Source: an uncultured Pelagibacteraceae bacterium
Lineage (GTDB): Bacteria > Pseudomonadota > Alphaproteobacteria > Pelagibacterales > Pelagibacteraceae
Direction of reading: 5' to 3'
Assembly: GCA_902526645.1 (NCBI GenBank)
Contig: CABZLS010000007.1
Coordinates: 1-60,940, forward strand
DNA length: 60,940 nt
Positions 35,131 to 44,287 of the stretch are shown here, one piece after another (within the stretch, counting starts at the first letter, position 1; the number at the start of each line of letters is the position of its first letter). The position numbers were made by a program, and so were the translations under genes. The notes beneath the pieces are model-generated. The model saw only the letters and a program-made list of their open reading frames with translations, had not been told where the DNA came from and searched no databases.

Positions 35131-36546
35131 ATGAAAATAAGCTTTAAATTAGTTTTACTCTGCATTTCGATTTTATTATTTTTAGGAATATTTGCGATTA
35201 CAATATTAAACATAAAAGATAATTTAGAGGTAAAAAAAAACCAAATTAAGTTTTTGGAAAAAAATCTTGATAATAAAAAATTACAAATATCAAATATTCA
35301 CTCAAAATTATTAGAAAAAAAAATTAATTTAGAAAATATTCTTTTTGAGGGAGGGATCAATTTTGTAAACAATTCAAATAAAGAATTTAATATTGGTAAA
35401 AAAAAATATTTACTTAAAGAGTTCAGCTCCAATGATATAATTTTTGCCAAACATCCGGCAGCTTCAAGTTCTGCTTATATTGATTATTATGAGGACAAGA
35501 TATTTCTTACTACAGCCACTGGGCAAATTGTGTACACGAGTATTGATGATTTTGAAAAAGAAAGTTTTAATTTAAAGCCAATTAAAACAAATATTCAACA
35601 ATTAATAAAATACTCTGAATTTTTTTCTAGTAGTGGATTTGGTGTTAAAGATATTTTGATTGATAAAAAAAATGTATATGTTTCTTATATTAAAGAACAT
35701 GTTAAGGATTGTTTTAGTTTAAGTATTTTAAAAGCCAAATTAGATTTTGATTATCTTAATTTTACAGATTTTTATGTTCCTAAAAAATGTGTAAACAAAG
35801 ATGAAAAATTTTTTGATGATCATGAGCATGATTATCTGGTTGCTCATCAATCTGGTGGACGATTAATGATAGATAAAAATATACTTTTTTTTACTACTGG
35901 AGATTTTAGATATAGAATTCTAGCTCAAGATAAATCAAGAGATGTTGGAAAATTGGTTTCTATTAATTTAAAAACGAAAGAAAAAAAAATAATTTCCATG
36001 GGCCATAGAAATCCTCAAGGCCTTTACTATCATCCAAATTTAAATTACTTGTTTTCTACTGAGCATGGCCCTAGCGGTGGAGATGAAATTAATATTTTAG
36101 ATTTAAACAAAAGTTATGATGAAATACCTAATTATGGCTGGCCTATTTCTTCTTATGGAAGACATTACTTTGATAATGACGATGATAATGATGTTAGATA
36201 TAAACTTTCTCCATTAAAAGGTTCACACTCTAAATTTGGATTCATAGAACCTCTTAAATATTTTAATCCTTCAGTTGGTATAAGTCAAATCGTTGGAGTA
36301 GATAAAAATTTTTATGATACTGATGGAAATGTTTTGTTTGTTGGAACCATGGGAACAGCTAAAAAGTTAAAAGAAGGAATGATAAGTTTATATTTTTTTG
36401 AATTTAAAGATGATAAGATTATTAATGATCAGTTCATTCCTGTAAAGTCAAGAGTAAGAGATATTATTTACCATAAAGAGAATAACTATTTAGTGATGTA
36501 TTTAGAAACTAATAATGCTCTAGCTATATTTAAAAAAGCTAATTAA
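35131..36546 (+). CDS. PQQ-dependent sugar dehydrogenase-like (GSDH) beta-propeller protein
   Basis: A 471-residue protein with an N-terminal membrane anchor (about 7-28), a coiled-coil stretch (about 33-70) and a six-bladed propeller of the glucose/sorbosone dehydrogenase family. Family marks are GHRNPQGLYYHP, EHGPSGGDEINIL and PNYGWPISSYG. Soluble family members use PQQ to oxidise sugars. Whether this one binds PQQ is not known; no pqq genes are in the window. It is 5 bases behind the methyltransferase gene. Confidence 0.82.
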   Translation: MKISFKLVLLCISILLFLGIFAITILNIKDNLEVKKNQIKFLEKNLDNKKLQISNIHSKLLEKKINLENILFEGGINFVNNSNKEFNIGKKKYLLKEFSSNDIIFAKHPAASSSAYIDYYEDKIFLTTATGQIVYTSIDDFEKESFNLKPIKTNIQQLIKYSEFFSSSGFGVKDILIDKKNVYVSYIKEHVKDCFSLSILKAKLDFDYLNFTDFYVPKKCVNKDEKFFDDHEHDYLVAHQSGGRLMIDKNILFFTTGDFRYRILAQDKSRDVGKLVSINLKTKEKKIISMGHRNPQGLYYHPNLNYLFSTEHGPSGGDEINILDLNKSYDEIPNYGWPISSYGRHYFDNDDDNDVRYKLSPLKGSHSKFGFIEPLKYFNPSVGISQIVGVDKNFYDTDGNVLFVGTMGTAKKLKEGMISLYFFEFKDDKIINDQFIPVKSRVRDIIYHKENNYLVMYLETNNALAIFKKAN

Positions 36547-36685
36547 TTTTTTTTTTATCTTTTTCATCTTTCAATAATCTATCAATTTTAGATTTCATAT
36601 AATTTTTTACATAAACAAAAATTAGTAGACCAAATATTGAAACCGAAACTATTATTATCAAAATAATTTTAATTTGTTCATTCAT
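36539..36685 (-). CDS. Single-pass membrane microprotein, 48 residues
   Basis: A 48-codon ORF that starts in the stop codon of the cysQ-like gene (TAATG, sharing base 36685), so translational coupling is likely. Residues about 5-27 form one hydrophobic helix and the rest is Lys/Asp-rich (KSKIDRLLKDEKDKKK). Its stop overlaps the end of the converging sugar-dehydrogenase-like gene by 8 bases. No family is recognised. Confidence 0.65.
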   Translation of the reverse strand: MNEQIKIILIIIVSVSIFGLLIFVYVKNYMKSKIDRLLKDEKDKKKIN

Positions 36686-37458
36686 TAAATAATATTAATA
36701 CTTTTTAAAATCAGACTTGGATTTTTAAAATTTTCTTTACCATATATAATTTTATTATTATCGAAATCCGTAGCAGATCCTCCAGAATGTTGTAGTATGG
36801 CATGACCTGCAGCTATATCCCACTCAAAAGCTCTGGGTTCAGCTACATAACCATCAAACTCACCAGAGGCAACAACACAAAATTTTAAAGAACTTTTCAT
36901 CTTAGTAAAACTTTTAACATTTAATTTCTTATGTATTTTTTCTATTTCAGGTTTTATTTTGTTTGAATAAGATACAAATTTAATTGAATCTTTATTAAAA
37001 TTTTTTGACGATCCTAATTTAATATTTTTTCCATTTATGATTTCAAATGCAAAATTATTACCGTAAGAATAAAACATTCTATTTTTTGCTGGAGCAAAAA
37101 TTAAACCAGCAACAGGATTTCTATTAATAATAAGTCCAGCATTTAAAGTAAATTCCTCTAGATTATTTATATAATCATAAGTGCCATCAATAGGATCAAC
37201 TAACCAAAAATCTTTTAAATCTTGAATCATTTTATTATCTGATGTTTCCTCTGAAATAATTGGTATTTGAGGAGTAAGTTCTTTGAGTTTATTGGTTAGA
37301 ATTTTGTTGACCTCAATATCACCATTAGTGACTGGAGTATCATCAGCTTTGATTTTTTTTATCAAACCATTATTCCTTAGTTTCAAAGAAATTTCTCCAG
37401 CGTAGAAAAAAGTATCAATTAAACTTTCAACAATTTTTTTAATATTTAATTCACTCAT
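36685..37458 (-). CDS. Inositol monophosphatase-family phosphatase, CysQ-like
   Basis: A 257-residue magnesium-dependent phosphatase. Motif 1 is PIISEETSDN, motif 2 is WLVDPIDGTYDYINN and motif 3 is EWDIAAGHAILQHSGG. CysQ-type members split 3'-phosphoadenosine 5'-phosphate, a by-product of sulfur use, while others act on inositol phosphates. The DPIDGTYDY form and IPIISEE resemble CysQ more than SuhB. It overlaps the DUF3553 gene at its start and the 48-residue microprotein at its stop. Confidence 0.82.
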   Translation of the reverse strand: MSELNIKKIVESLIDTFFYAGEISLKLRNNGLIKKIKADDTPVTNGDIEVNKILTNKLKELTPQIPIISEETSDNKMIQDLKDFWLVDPIDGTYDYINNLEEFTLNAGLIINRNPVAGLIFAPAKNRMFYSYGNNFAFEIINGKNIKLGSSKNFNKDSIKFVSYSNKIKPEIEKIHKKLNVKSFTKMKSSLKFCVVASGEFDGYVAEPRAFEWDIAAGHAILQHSGGSATDFDNNKIIYGKENFKNPSLILKSINII

Positions 37459-37621
37459 TTATTTTCTTTAGTTCTATATTTTGGCTATTAATTACTTTTT
37501 TTCCAACATTTTCAAAATTTACGGTTACTTTACCTTTAATAATTGATTGTACTTGACCTATACCCCATTCTTTTTTTAAGGGGTTTTCCACTTTGTCACC
37601 TGGTTCATAATCTAAAATCAT
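37451..37621 (-). CDS. DUF3553 domain protein, 56 residues
   Basis: A 56-codon gene that matches DUF3553: [20 protein letters not shown] near the N-terminus and [13 protein letters not shown] after it. DUF3553 resembles a CarD/UvrD C-terminal Tudor-like fold that binds RNA polymerase or DNA in some proteins, but this stand-alone form has no known role. Its end overlaps the cysQ-like start by 8 bases. The gene lies antisense to the false N-terminal extension of the mnmA reading frame. Confidence 0.85.
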   Translation of the reverse strand: MILDYEPGDKVENPLKKEWGIGQVQSIIKGKVTVNFENVGKKVINSQNIELKKINE

Positions 37622-37662
37622 TTAATTTAATTTATATTAGAATTAAGTATAAATACCATCAA

Positions 37663-38781
37663 ATGAAAAAAATTTTAAATTCAATAGGAATTGATAAAAA
37701 GCCTCAAGATACCAATATTGTTGTTGCTATGTCAGGGGGAGTAGATTCCTCAACCGTTGCAGGAATGATGAAAAAAGAGGGTTATAAAGTTATTGGTGTA
37801 ACACTTAAGCTGTATGATGATAGTAAACAGGTTGCAGCATCTAAGCAATGTTGTTCTGGTCAGGACATTATGGATGCCAAAAGAGTTGCACTTAAATTAG
37901 ATATTGATCATAAAATTTTATATTATCAGAACAAATTTAAACATGGAGTAATTGACAATTTTATTGAGAGTTATCTAAAAGGAGAAACACCAATACCATG
38001 TGTTCAGTGTAATCAGACAGTAAAGTTTAAAGATTTGTTTGAATTTTCTAAAGAATTAAAAGCAGATGCTCTAGTAACAGGTCATTATGTAAAAAGTGTT
38101 ACTTCAGATAATACTACTAATATGTATAGAGCTATAGATGAAAATAGAGATCAGAGTTATTTTTTATTTAATACTAAAAGAGATCAATTAAATTTTTTAA
38201 GATTTCCTTTAGGGGGGTTACTTAAAGATGAAACAAGACAAATTGCAAAAAGATTAGATTTAAATGTTGCAGATAAACCTGATAGTCAAGATATATGTTT
38301 TGTACCTGATGGTGATTATGCATCTGTTATTAAAAAATTTAGACCAGACTCTTTTCAAAAAGGAAATATAAAAGATGTTAATGGTAATGTAATTGGTGTT
38401 CACGATGGAATTATTAATTTTACTATTGGTCAAAGAAAAGGAATCAAAGTGTCTAATAAAGAAGCTTTGTATGTTTTAAAAATAGATTCTAATAATAATG
38501 AAATTATTGTTGGTCCCAAATCGTTCTTAGGAAGAAAAAAAATTTTTTTAAGGGACTTAAATTTACTCAGTGATAAAAGGGATTTAGAAAATGATATTCT
38601 CGTCAAAGTAAGATCAACAGGTAAATTATTAGAAGCTAAAGTAAAAATTTCTGATCAAAATGGTGCTATTGTTAATCTTAAAGAGTCCGAGGATGGAATA
38701 TCACCCGGTCAAGCTTGTGTTTTTTATAATAAAGACGCCTTGGGTTATAAGGTTTTAGGAGGTGGCTGGATTAAAGAATGA
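37663..38781 (+). CDS. mnmA: tRNA-specific 2-thiouridylase MnmA
   Basis: It thiolates U34 of Lys, Glu and Gln tRNAs, using ATP and sulfur relayed from a cysteine desulfurase. The PP-loop is [14 protein letters not shown], the first catalytic cysteine lies in [11 protein letters not shown], and the second in [12 protein letters not shown]. The ORF is open back to 37543, but ATG 37663 is the right start: family members begin near MKKILNSIG and the DUF3553 gene runs antisense upstream. The 372 residues fit the family. Confidence 0.94.
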   Translation: MKKILNSIGIDKKPQDTNIVVAMSGGVDSSTVAGMMKKEGYKVIGVTLKLYDDSKQVAASKQCCSGQDIMDAKRVALKLDIDHKILYYQNKFKHGVIDNFIESYLKGETPIPCVQCNQTVKFKDLFEFSKELKADALVTGHYVKSVTSDNTTNMYRAIDENRDQSYFLFNTKRDQLNFLRFPLGGLLKDETRQIAKRLDLNVADKPDSQDICFVPDGDYASVIKKFRPDSFQKGNIKDVNGNVIGVHDGIINFTIGQRKGIKVSNKEALYVLKIDSNNNEIIVGPKSFLGRKKIFLRDLNLLSDKRDLENDILVKVRSTGKLLEAKVKISDQNGAIVNLKESEDGISPGQACVFYNKDALGYKVLGGGWIKE

Positions 38782-38793
38782 GAAAAAATAAGC

Positions 38794-38877
38794 CTATTTT
38801 TTCTTATTCTTTTTTCTTGCTCTTCTTTTTTTAGAGCCCATTTTTCTTCGACCTCTGTGTTTCTTCGGGTAGCTCAT
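38794..38877 (-). CDS. Extremely basic 27-residue protein
   Basis: A 27-codon ORF with a good AAAGGA ribosome site 5 bases before ATG 38877. The protein starts MSYPKKHRGRRKMGSKKRR; of the 27 residues 18 are Lys, Arg or His and none is acidic. It is convergent with mnmA and divergent from metC. Small very basic proteins like bTHX, bS22 or the mS38/AURKAIP1-COX24 group bind ribosomal RNA, so a ribosome-associated role is a reasonable guess, not shown. No standard ribosomal protein matches it exactly to my knowledge. Confidence 0.7.
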   Translation of the reverse strand: MSYPKKHRGRRKMGSKKRRARKKNKKK

Positions 38878-38950
38878 TAAATCCTTTACATTAATTTATT
38901 GAATTTTCTATAGGGATATAGCATTGTCCTAAAAGCATATCAATTTTTTT

Positions 38951-40126
38951 ATGGTAAAATCTTTCAAGACATTTTTAAAACATACCGCAAAAGATTTTCA
39001 TAACCAGTCAGTAAATCCCCCGGTTGTAAGAGCATCTACAATTATTTTTAAGTCTATGCAACACATCAGAAAAACTCAAAAAAAGTCTTTAAAAAATCCC
39101 ACTGGCGGACACTTTGATTATGGAAGACAAGGAACTTCAACAACTTATATATTACAAAAAATTTTGACAAAACTTGAAGAGAGCTACCACGTATTCACTA
39201 CACCTACAGGATTTGGTTCTGTTTTTTTGGCAATTTTTAGTGTTGTGAGACCTGGAGATGAAATGTTGGTTGCAGATCCAGTATACAGTCCTACTCGAAT
39301 TTTAACCGAAAATTATTTAAAAGAATTTAACATTAAAACAGTTTTTTATAATCCTCATGATCTAAAAACATTACAAAATAATATTACGAAAAAAACTAAA
39401 TTAATATTTGTTGAAAATCCTGGTAGCAATACTTTTGATTTTCAAGATTTAGGAAAAATTATATCAATTGCAAAAAAATATAAGTTATATACTGCAATAG
39501 ATAACACCTGGGGAACCCCTTACTATTTAAAACCAATTAAACTTGGTTTTGATATGTCAATTGTTTCTGCCACTAAATATTATTCTGGACATTCTGATGT
39601 AATGGGTGGAAGTTTAGCTGTAAATAAAAGAGTATTTTCTAAAGTCAAGGCAGCAGAAAAAATTACAGGTCTTAGACTAGGACCTGATGATGCCTACTTA
39701 ATTACGCGAGGATTGAGAACACTCGATGTTAGATTGGATAGACACAGAGAAAATGCAAAAAAGGTAGCTGCTTTTTTATTGAAAAATAAAAAAATTAAAC
39801 TTCTTTATCCTTTTAAAAAAAACTCACAAAATTTTAGAATGTGGAAAAAATATTATTCAGGAGCTTCAGGGTTAATGGGTTTAAAGATTAAAGCAAAAAA
39901 TATCAATTCAGTAAGAAGATTTGTAAATTCACTAAAGCTGTTTGGTTATGGTTATAGTTGGGGTGGATTTGAAAGTTTAGCACTTCATCAAGAATTTAGA
40001 GAAACAGGTAAAAGAAAATATATGAACTTATCAAAGGATGAACATCTTGTAAGATTTCATATAGGTCTAGAGGATCCAAATGATTTAATTGCTGATATAA
40101 AACAAGCTTTAAGACATTTAAGATGA
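38951..40126 (+). CDS. metC: Cystathionine beta-lyase MetC-type PLP enzyme
   Basis: A 391-residue Cys/Met-metabolism PLP enzyme. The PLP lysine is in VSATKYYSGHSDVMGGS (about residue 209), with YGRQGTSTTYILQ and AIDNTWGTPYYLKP upstream. The sequence favours cystathionine beta-lyase, which makes homocysteine, over gamma-synthase. It overlaps the MFS gene by 4 bases. The 70-base upstream region holds no SAM riboswitch that I can recognise. Confidence 0.88.
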   Translation: MVKSFKTFLKHTAKDFHNQSVNPPVVRASTIIFKSMQHIRKTQKKSLKNPTGGHFDYGRQGTSTTYILQKILTKLEESYHVFTTPTGFGSVFLAIFSVVRPGDEMLVADPVYSPTRILTENYLKEFNIKTVFYNPHDLKTLQNNITKKTKLIFVENPGSNTFDFQDLGKIISIAKKYKLYTAIDNTWGTPYYLKPIKLGFDMSIVSATKYYSGHSDVMGGSLAVNKRVFSKVKAAEKITGLRLGPDDAYLITRGLRTLDVRLDRHRENAKKVAAFLLKNKKIKLLYPFKKNSQNFRMWKKYYSGASGLMGLKIKAKNINSVRRFVNSLKLFGYGYSWGGFESLALHQEFRETGKRKYMNLSKDEHLVRFHIGLEDPNDLIADIKQALRHLR

Positions 40127-41343
40127 GTTCTGAAAAATTTTTTCGTTCAAAAACAGCAATAGTAACTTTATTTGCTGCATGCTTTGTTGTTTTGATTTCT
40201 TTAGGTGTCAGACAAACATTTGGTTTGTTCTTTATGGACTTCAACGAGAGTTTAAAGATAAGCAACACCGCATTTGGTTTTGCAATCGGGATGCAGATGT
40301 TGATGTGGGGTATAACAGGTCCTATCTTTGGAGCTATAGCAGATAAATACGGAGGACATATAGCTATAATCGGAGCATTTATTTTTTATACTTTAGGTGT
40401 TTATTTTTTATACACGGGTCCAAACACTGGAATATTTTTTCAAATCCATATGGGTTTATTAATCGGAATAGGTCTTGGTGGAACAGCAATAAGTATTCCT
40501 ATGTCAGTTGTGGGGAAACATTTTCCATTATCTACAAGAACGATTGCAATGAGTTTTGTTACTGCTGTTGGATCATTTGGTTACTTTCTTTCACCAATTT
40601 TCACTAATTTTTCTCTCACAGAGTTTGGTTGGAACTATACATTATTTGTTTTTTGTTTATTTTTGTTATCTGGTTTAGTTGCAGCATATTTTGTTAGATC
40701 TCCATCTAAAACGGAAAGTGTCGAAAAAACTTCAGATCAATCTTTTAAGGAAGCTCTCTCAGAAGCTTTTAAAACTAAAAGTTATATTTTACTTGTATCA
40801 GGGTTTTTTGTATGTGGTTTTCATATAACTTTGGTTGGAACGCATGTACCTAAATATGTAATAGATAGAGGTCTTGAGGATTGGACTGCAGCAGCAATTT
40901 TATCTTTGATCGGTTTATTTAATATTTTTGGTTCACTATTAAGTGGCTACCTATCTGCAAAAATGAGTAAGAAAATTATCCTTAGTGCAATTTACTTTTT
41001 AAGAGGTGTTTCCATAATTTTTTTTATATTTATGCCCGCAAGTAATATAAATGCATTTTTATTTGGTGCAAGTTTTGGTTTTTTATGGCTATCAACAGTG
41101 CCTGCAACAAGTGGAATTGTAGCTCACCTGTTTGGTACAAAGTATTTAGGTCTTCTTTATGGAATTGTTTTTTTAAGTCACCAAATAGGATCATTTTTTG
41201 GCGCATATCTAGGAGGTTTGTTTTATGATACGTATGGGTCATATGATTATGCGTGGTATTTAGCAATTGCATTATCAGTTTTTGCAGCAATAATTCATCT
41301 ACCAATTAAAGAAGAACCAGTTTTAAGACTAAAAACAGAATAA
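40123..41343 (+). CDS. Major facilitator superfamily transporter
   Basis: A 406-residue 12-helix transporter with the loop motif GAIADKYGGHIAIIGAF between helices 2 and 3. The similar region is repeated in the second half (GYLSAKMSKKIIL). The ATGA overlap with metC suggests shared expression and a possible tie to sulfur amino acids, but the substrate is unknown. The tail contains the typical LYGIVFLSHQIGSFFG of the oxalate/formate-type MFS group. Confidence 0.85.
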   Translation: MSSEKFFRSKTAIVTLFAACFVVLISLGVRQTFGLFFMDFNESLKISNTAFGFAIGMQMLMWGITGPIFGAIADKYGGHIAIIGAFIFYTLGVYFLYTGPNTGIFFQIHMGLLIGIGLGGTAISIPMSVVGKHFPLSTRTIAMSFVTAVGSFGYFLSPIFTNFSLTEFGWNYTLFVFCLFLLSGLVAAYFVRSPSKTESVEKTSDQSFKEALSEAFKTKSYILLVSGFFVCGFHITLVGTHVPKYVIDRGLEDWTAAAILSLIGLFNIFGSLLSGYLSAKMSKKIILSAIYFLRGVSIIFFIFMPASNINAFLFGASFGFLWLSTVPATSGIVAHLFGTKYLGLLYGIVFLSHQIGSFFGAYLGGLFYDTYGSYDYAWYLAIALSVFAAIIHLPIKEEPVLRLKTE

Positions 41344-41344
41344 T

Positions 41345-42496
41345 TTGAACAGATTAAATCAATTAACAGAGATACATCAGTCAGGAAAACCCTACATTAT
41401 TTATAAATCTAAAAAAGGATTTAATCTTTATACTAATTTTTCAAAAAAAATTATTTTAAATAATAAAAATATTAAAAGTTTTTTAACTAAAAAAAATAAA
41501 AAGAAATCAAAAGATACTGACCTTTTTATTGGTTTCTTTGGATATGAGTTATTGAATAATCTGATTGATGTTAAAATCCCAAAACAGAAGAATTTAAATT
41601 TTCCCAAAGGTATTTTCTATAAACCAGAAAAAAAGATCAAACTAAGTAATAAGTTAAATTATGATTTTGAAAATTTTAAATCAGGTAATTTTAAAATAAA
41701 TATTAATAGAAAAAATTATACAAAAATATTCAATAAATTTAAGAAAAAAATAAAGAGTGGTGAAACATATCAAATTAAAATTTGCACCAAATATAAAACA
41801 AAGTCAGAAATTAATCCGTTAGATTTTTTTTCGAGGTTATCTAATACTAACCTAGCTCCCGAGGCTTTTATGATTAAAGATCATAATTATTCAATAATTA
41901 GTTGTTCCCCAGAAACTTTAATTACAAAAAAAGGGAGTGATATATCTACAAAACCAATAGCTGGAACTGTAAAAAAAACCAAGCATTTGAATAAAATAAA
42001 AGCATTAAATTATTTTAGAAAAAATTTAAAAGAAACTAAAGAGCACAATATGATTGTTGATATGGAAAGAAATGATTTATCAAGAATTTGCAAAGTGGGC
42101 ACTGTAAAATTATCTAAACAAAAAATCGTAGAAGAATATAAAGACCTTTTTCATTATGTCAGCCTTATCAAGGGTAAATTAAAAAAAAGTATAAATAATT
42201 TTGAAATAATTAAAGCAATGATGCCTGGTGGTTCAGTTATTGGTTGTCCAAAGATAAATACGCTTAATCTTTTAAATAATCAGGAAAAAGAAAATAGGAA
42301 TATTTATACAGGTAGTTTTGGCTACATAAAATTTAATGGTGATATGAGATTTAACATAATTATACGTTCAATTCTAAATTTTAAAAATATATCTGAAATT
42401 TCAGTTGCTTCAGGTGTTGTCGTCGATAGTAATGCTAATCATGAATTTAATGAAAACTTTCTTAAAGCCAAAGCGTTAATAGATTTATTTAAATGA
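41345..42496 (+). CDS. pabB: Aminodeoxychorismate synthase component I PabB
   Basis: It forms aminodeoxychorismate for folate synthesis together with PabA. The chorismate-binding domain shows SGETYQIKICTKY, SCSPETLITKKG, the CP-rich MMPGGSVIGCPK and GVVVDSNANHEFNE. It is Lys/Asn-rich and 383 residues long, with a short N-terminal domain. The start is TTG at 41345, one base after the MFS stop; no suitable ATG exists. PabB rather than TrpE is chosen because of the pabA and pabC neighbours. Confidence 0.87.
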   Translation: MNRLNQLTEIHQSGKPYIIYKSKKGFNLYTNFSKKIILNNKNIKSFLTKKNKKKSKDTDLFIGFFGYELLNNLIDVKIPKQKNLNFPKGIFYKPEKKIKLSNKLNYDFENFKSGNFKININRKNYTKIFNKFKKKIKSGETYQIKICTKYKTKSEINPLDFFSRLSNTNLAPEAFMIKDHNYSIISCSPETLITKKGSDISTKPIAGTVKKTKHLNKIKALNYFRKNLKETKEHNMIVDMERNDLSRICKVGTVKLSKQKIVEEYKDLFHYVSLIKGKLKKSINNFEIIKAMMPGGSVIGCPKINTLNLLNNQEKENRNIYTGSFGYIKFNGDMRFNIIIRSILNFKNISEISVASGVVVDSNANHEFNENFLKAKALIDLFK

Positions 42497-43050
42497 TTTA
42501 TGTAATTGACCATAACGATTCTTTTACTCATAATGTAGTCCATCAATTTGCTTTATTTGACAAGGTTGAGTGTGATAACTATGATAAAGTTAGCGAAAAT
42601 AAAATTAGGCAAGCATCAACAATAGTTTTTTCACCTGGACCAGGTAATCCAAAAAATTATCCAATCACTTCAAAAATTTATAAAAAATATAAAGGTAAAA
42701 AAAAAATCATAGGGATTTGTTTAGGATTTCAACATATTTTATTTTGTGAAGGTGCAAAAATTGTTGAACAAAAAAAAATTTATCATGGTTTTCAATCGAA
42801 TATAAAAGTAATTAATAATAAATCTTTATTCAAAAAAGGGAGAATATTTAAGGTTGGCAGGTATCATTCTTTAAAATTAAAAGAACCTTTCAAATCTAAC
42901 AATTTTGAGATAACTATGAGATGTTTAAATTCAAAAGTCGCAATGGCATTTGAAAATAAAAAGGAAAAAATATATGGATTTCAATTTCACCCAGAATCTT
43001 TTTTAACTATCAATGGTAACCTACTTATTAAAAAAATCTTATCAGCTTAA
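42493..43050 (+). CDS. pabA: Aminodeoxychorismate synthase glutamine amidotransferase PabA
   Basis: A 185-residue class I glutaminase that feeds ammonia to PabB. The nucleophile is C76 in GICLGFQHI, and the His/Glu pair is in FQFHPESFL near residue 169. The ATGA overlap with pabB and the 38-base overlap with the following gene form a compact pabBAC set. Confidence 0.9.
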   Translation: MIYVIDHNDSFTHNVVHQFALFDKVECDNYDKVSENKIRQASTIVFSPGPGNPKNYPITSKIYKKYKGKKKIIGICLGFQHILFCEGAKIVEQKKIYHGFQSNIKVINNKSLFKKGRIFKVGRYHSLKLKEPFKSNNFEITMRCLNSKVAMAFENKKEKIYGFQFHPESFLTINGNLLIKKILSA

Positions 43051-43786
43051 AGACTTAAAACAGATAGAATTCCAAGACCTTTGGGGGGATCATGGAATTT
43101 TTACAACTATGTGGATTTTTGGTAAACCAGCAAAAATTTTATTTTTTGATAATCATTTAAAAAACTTAATTTTATCATTAAAAAAATATCAAATTAAAAA
43201 GAAATCATTAAGGTCCGATATTTTAGAAATAATAAATAAAAATTTATCCAAAAAGAGGAAATATAATCACCTATTGAGAATTGCTATAAATAAAAAAGTT
43301 ATTTCAATATCTTTAAGGAAAAGAGTTAAACCAAAATTAAATTTTAATTTGAGGTTAGTAAAATTAAAAAGAGAAAAACCAGAGTTTAAAAATCTTAAAT
43401 ACAAAAAGATCTTATCTTATTTATCTAAAATGGATAACTCCCAATCAGATATTGCGTTGGTATCCAATAAGAAATTATTAGAAACTGGAACTTCGAATTT
43501 ATTATTTGTTAAAGATCAAAAATTTTTTACTCCTAAAAAAGATTATTATGAGGGAAATACTTATAAATTTTTCAAAACAAAAATAAGAAAGATAATTAAA
43601 AAAGATATTTTGCTTAAGGAAATAAAAAATTATGATGAAATATTATTAATAGGTTCTGGGAAAGGTGTTGCTTCAGTTAGAACTATAAATGAGATAAAAT
43701 GGAAAAGAAAAAACTTAAACAAATTCAAGTTTCTATCAAAACAATATGATGCAGTTATAAATAAATGCAATACTTATAGATTTTAG
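43013..43786 (+). CDS. pabC: Class IV aminotransferase, aminodeoxychorismate lyase PabC-like
   Basis: A 257-residue fold-type IV PLP enzyme that would release p-aminobenzoate from aminodeoxychorismate. It has KYKKILSYLSKMDN, in which a lysine may bind PLP, and LLETGTSNLLFVKDQ with the family Glu. The ATG overlaps pabA by 38 bases, longer than most overlaps here, so the true start could be slightly later. The position after pabBA is the strongest evidence for PabC. Confidence 0.75.
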   Translation: MVTYLLKKSYQLKDLKQIEFQDLWGDHGIFTTMWIFGKPAKILFFDNHLKNLILSLKKYQIKKKSLRSDILEIINKNLSKKRKYNHLLRIAINKKVISISLRKRVKPKLNFNLRLVKLKREKPEFKNLKYKKILSYLSKMDNSQSDIALVSNKKLLETGTSNLLFVKDQKFFTPKKDYYEGNTYKFFKTKIRKIIKKDILLKEIKNYDEILLIGSGKGVASVRTINEIKWKRKNLNKFKFLSKQYDAVINKCNTYRF

Positions 43787-43789
43787 TCC

Positions 43790-44188
43790 ATGAAAGATCC
43801 AAACAATCCCTGTTTATTTTGTAATGTTAAAAAAAGTGGATGTGCCCATGAAAATGAGCTGGCATATGCAAGTTATGACTCATATCCAGTTTCAGAACAC
43901 CATTGTTTAATTATACCTAAAAGACACATAAAGGATTATTTTGATTTATCTAATGATGAATTAGTTGCCTGTAACGATCTTATAAAAATTATTAAAAAAG
44001 AAATAACCAATAAAGATCCGTTAGTTAAAGGGTTTAATCTTGGCACAAATATAGGAATAGTATCTGGTCAATCTATTTTACATTGTCATTTTCATCTGAT
44101 TCCCCGAAGAGCAGGAGATGTTGAAAATCCTCAGGGTGGAGTACGATCTGTCATTCCAAGCAAACAACATTATAAAAGGGAGAAATAG
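43790..44188 (+). CDS. HIT-family nucleotide-binding protein
   Basis: A 132-residue histidine-triad protein, a nucleotide phosphohydrolase or transferase fold. The triad is HCHFHLIPR at about residues 99-107. An N-terminal CLFCNVKKSGC suggests a zinc site as in Hint-type proteins. Some HIT proteins act on adenylyl sulfates, and this gene lies just before the apr genes, but a link is only suggested by position. Confidence 0.87.
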   Translation: MKDPNNPCLFCNVKKSGCAHENELAYASYDSYPVSEHHCLIIPKRHIKDYFDLSNDELVACNDLIKIIKKEITNKDPLVKGFNLGTNIGIVSGQSILHCHFHLIPRRAGDVENPQGGVRSVIPSKQHYKREK

Positions 44189-44206
44189 CTGGTTATTAAA
44201 GACAAA

Positions 44207-44235
44207 TTGACCTGAGTTTGAGGTTGAACTATTAA
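44207..44235 (+). promoter_or_regulatory. Candidate sigma-70-type promoter of the apr operon
   Basis: TTGACC (44207-44212) and TATTAA (44230-44235) are 17 bases apart in the gap between the HIT gene and aprM. The inverted repeat GTTGAA / TTCAAC (44223-44228 and 44236-44241) overlaps the -10 box and could be an operator. Confidence 0.4.
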
Positions 44236-44287
44236 TTCAACTATATATAAAACCTAAAACTAATTCTAAATTTAACTAAAGGCGGAA

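Noticed and set aside
37543-37662. 40-codon upstream extension of mnmA
   Set aside because: It has no family support and lies antisense to a recognisable DUF3553 gene; ATG 37663 gives a normal MnmA.
38881-38950. SAM riboswitch in front of metC
   Set aside because: SAR11 has SAM riboswitches on sulfur genes, but none of the conserved SAM-II or SAM-V blocks is visible here.
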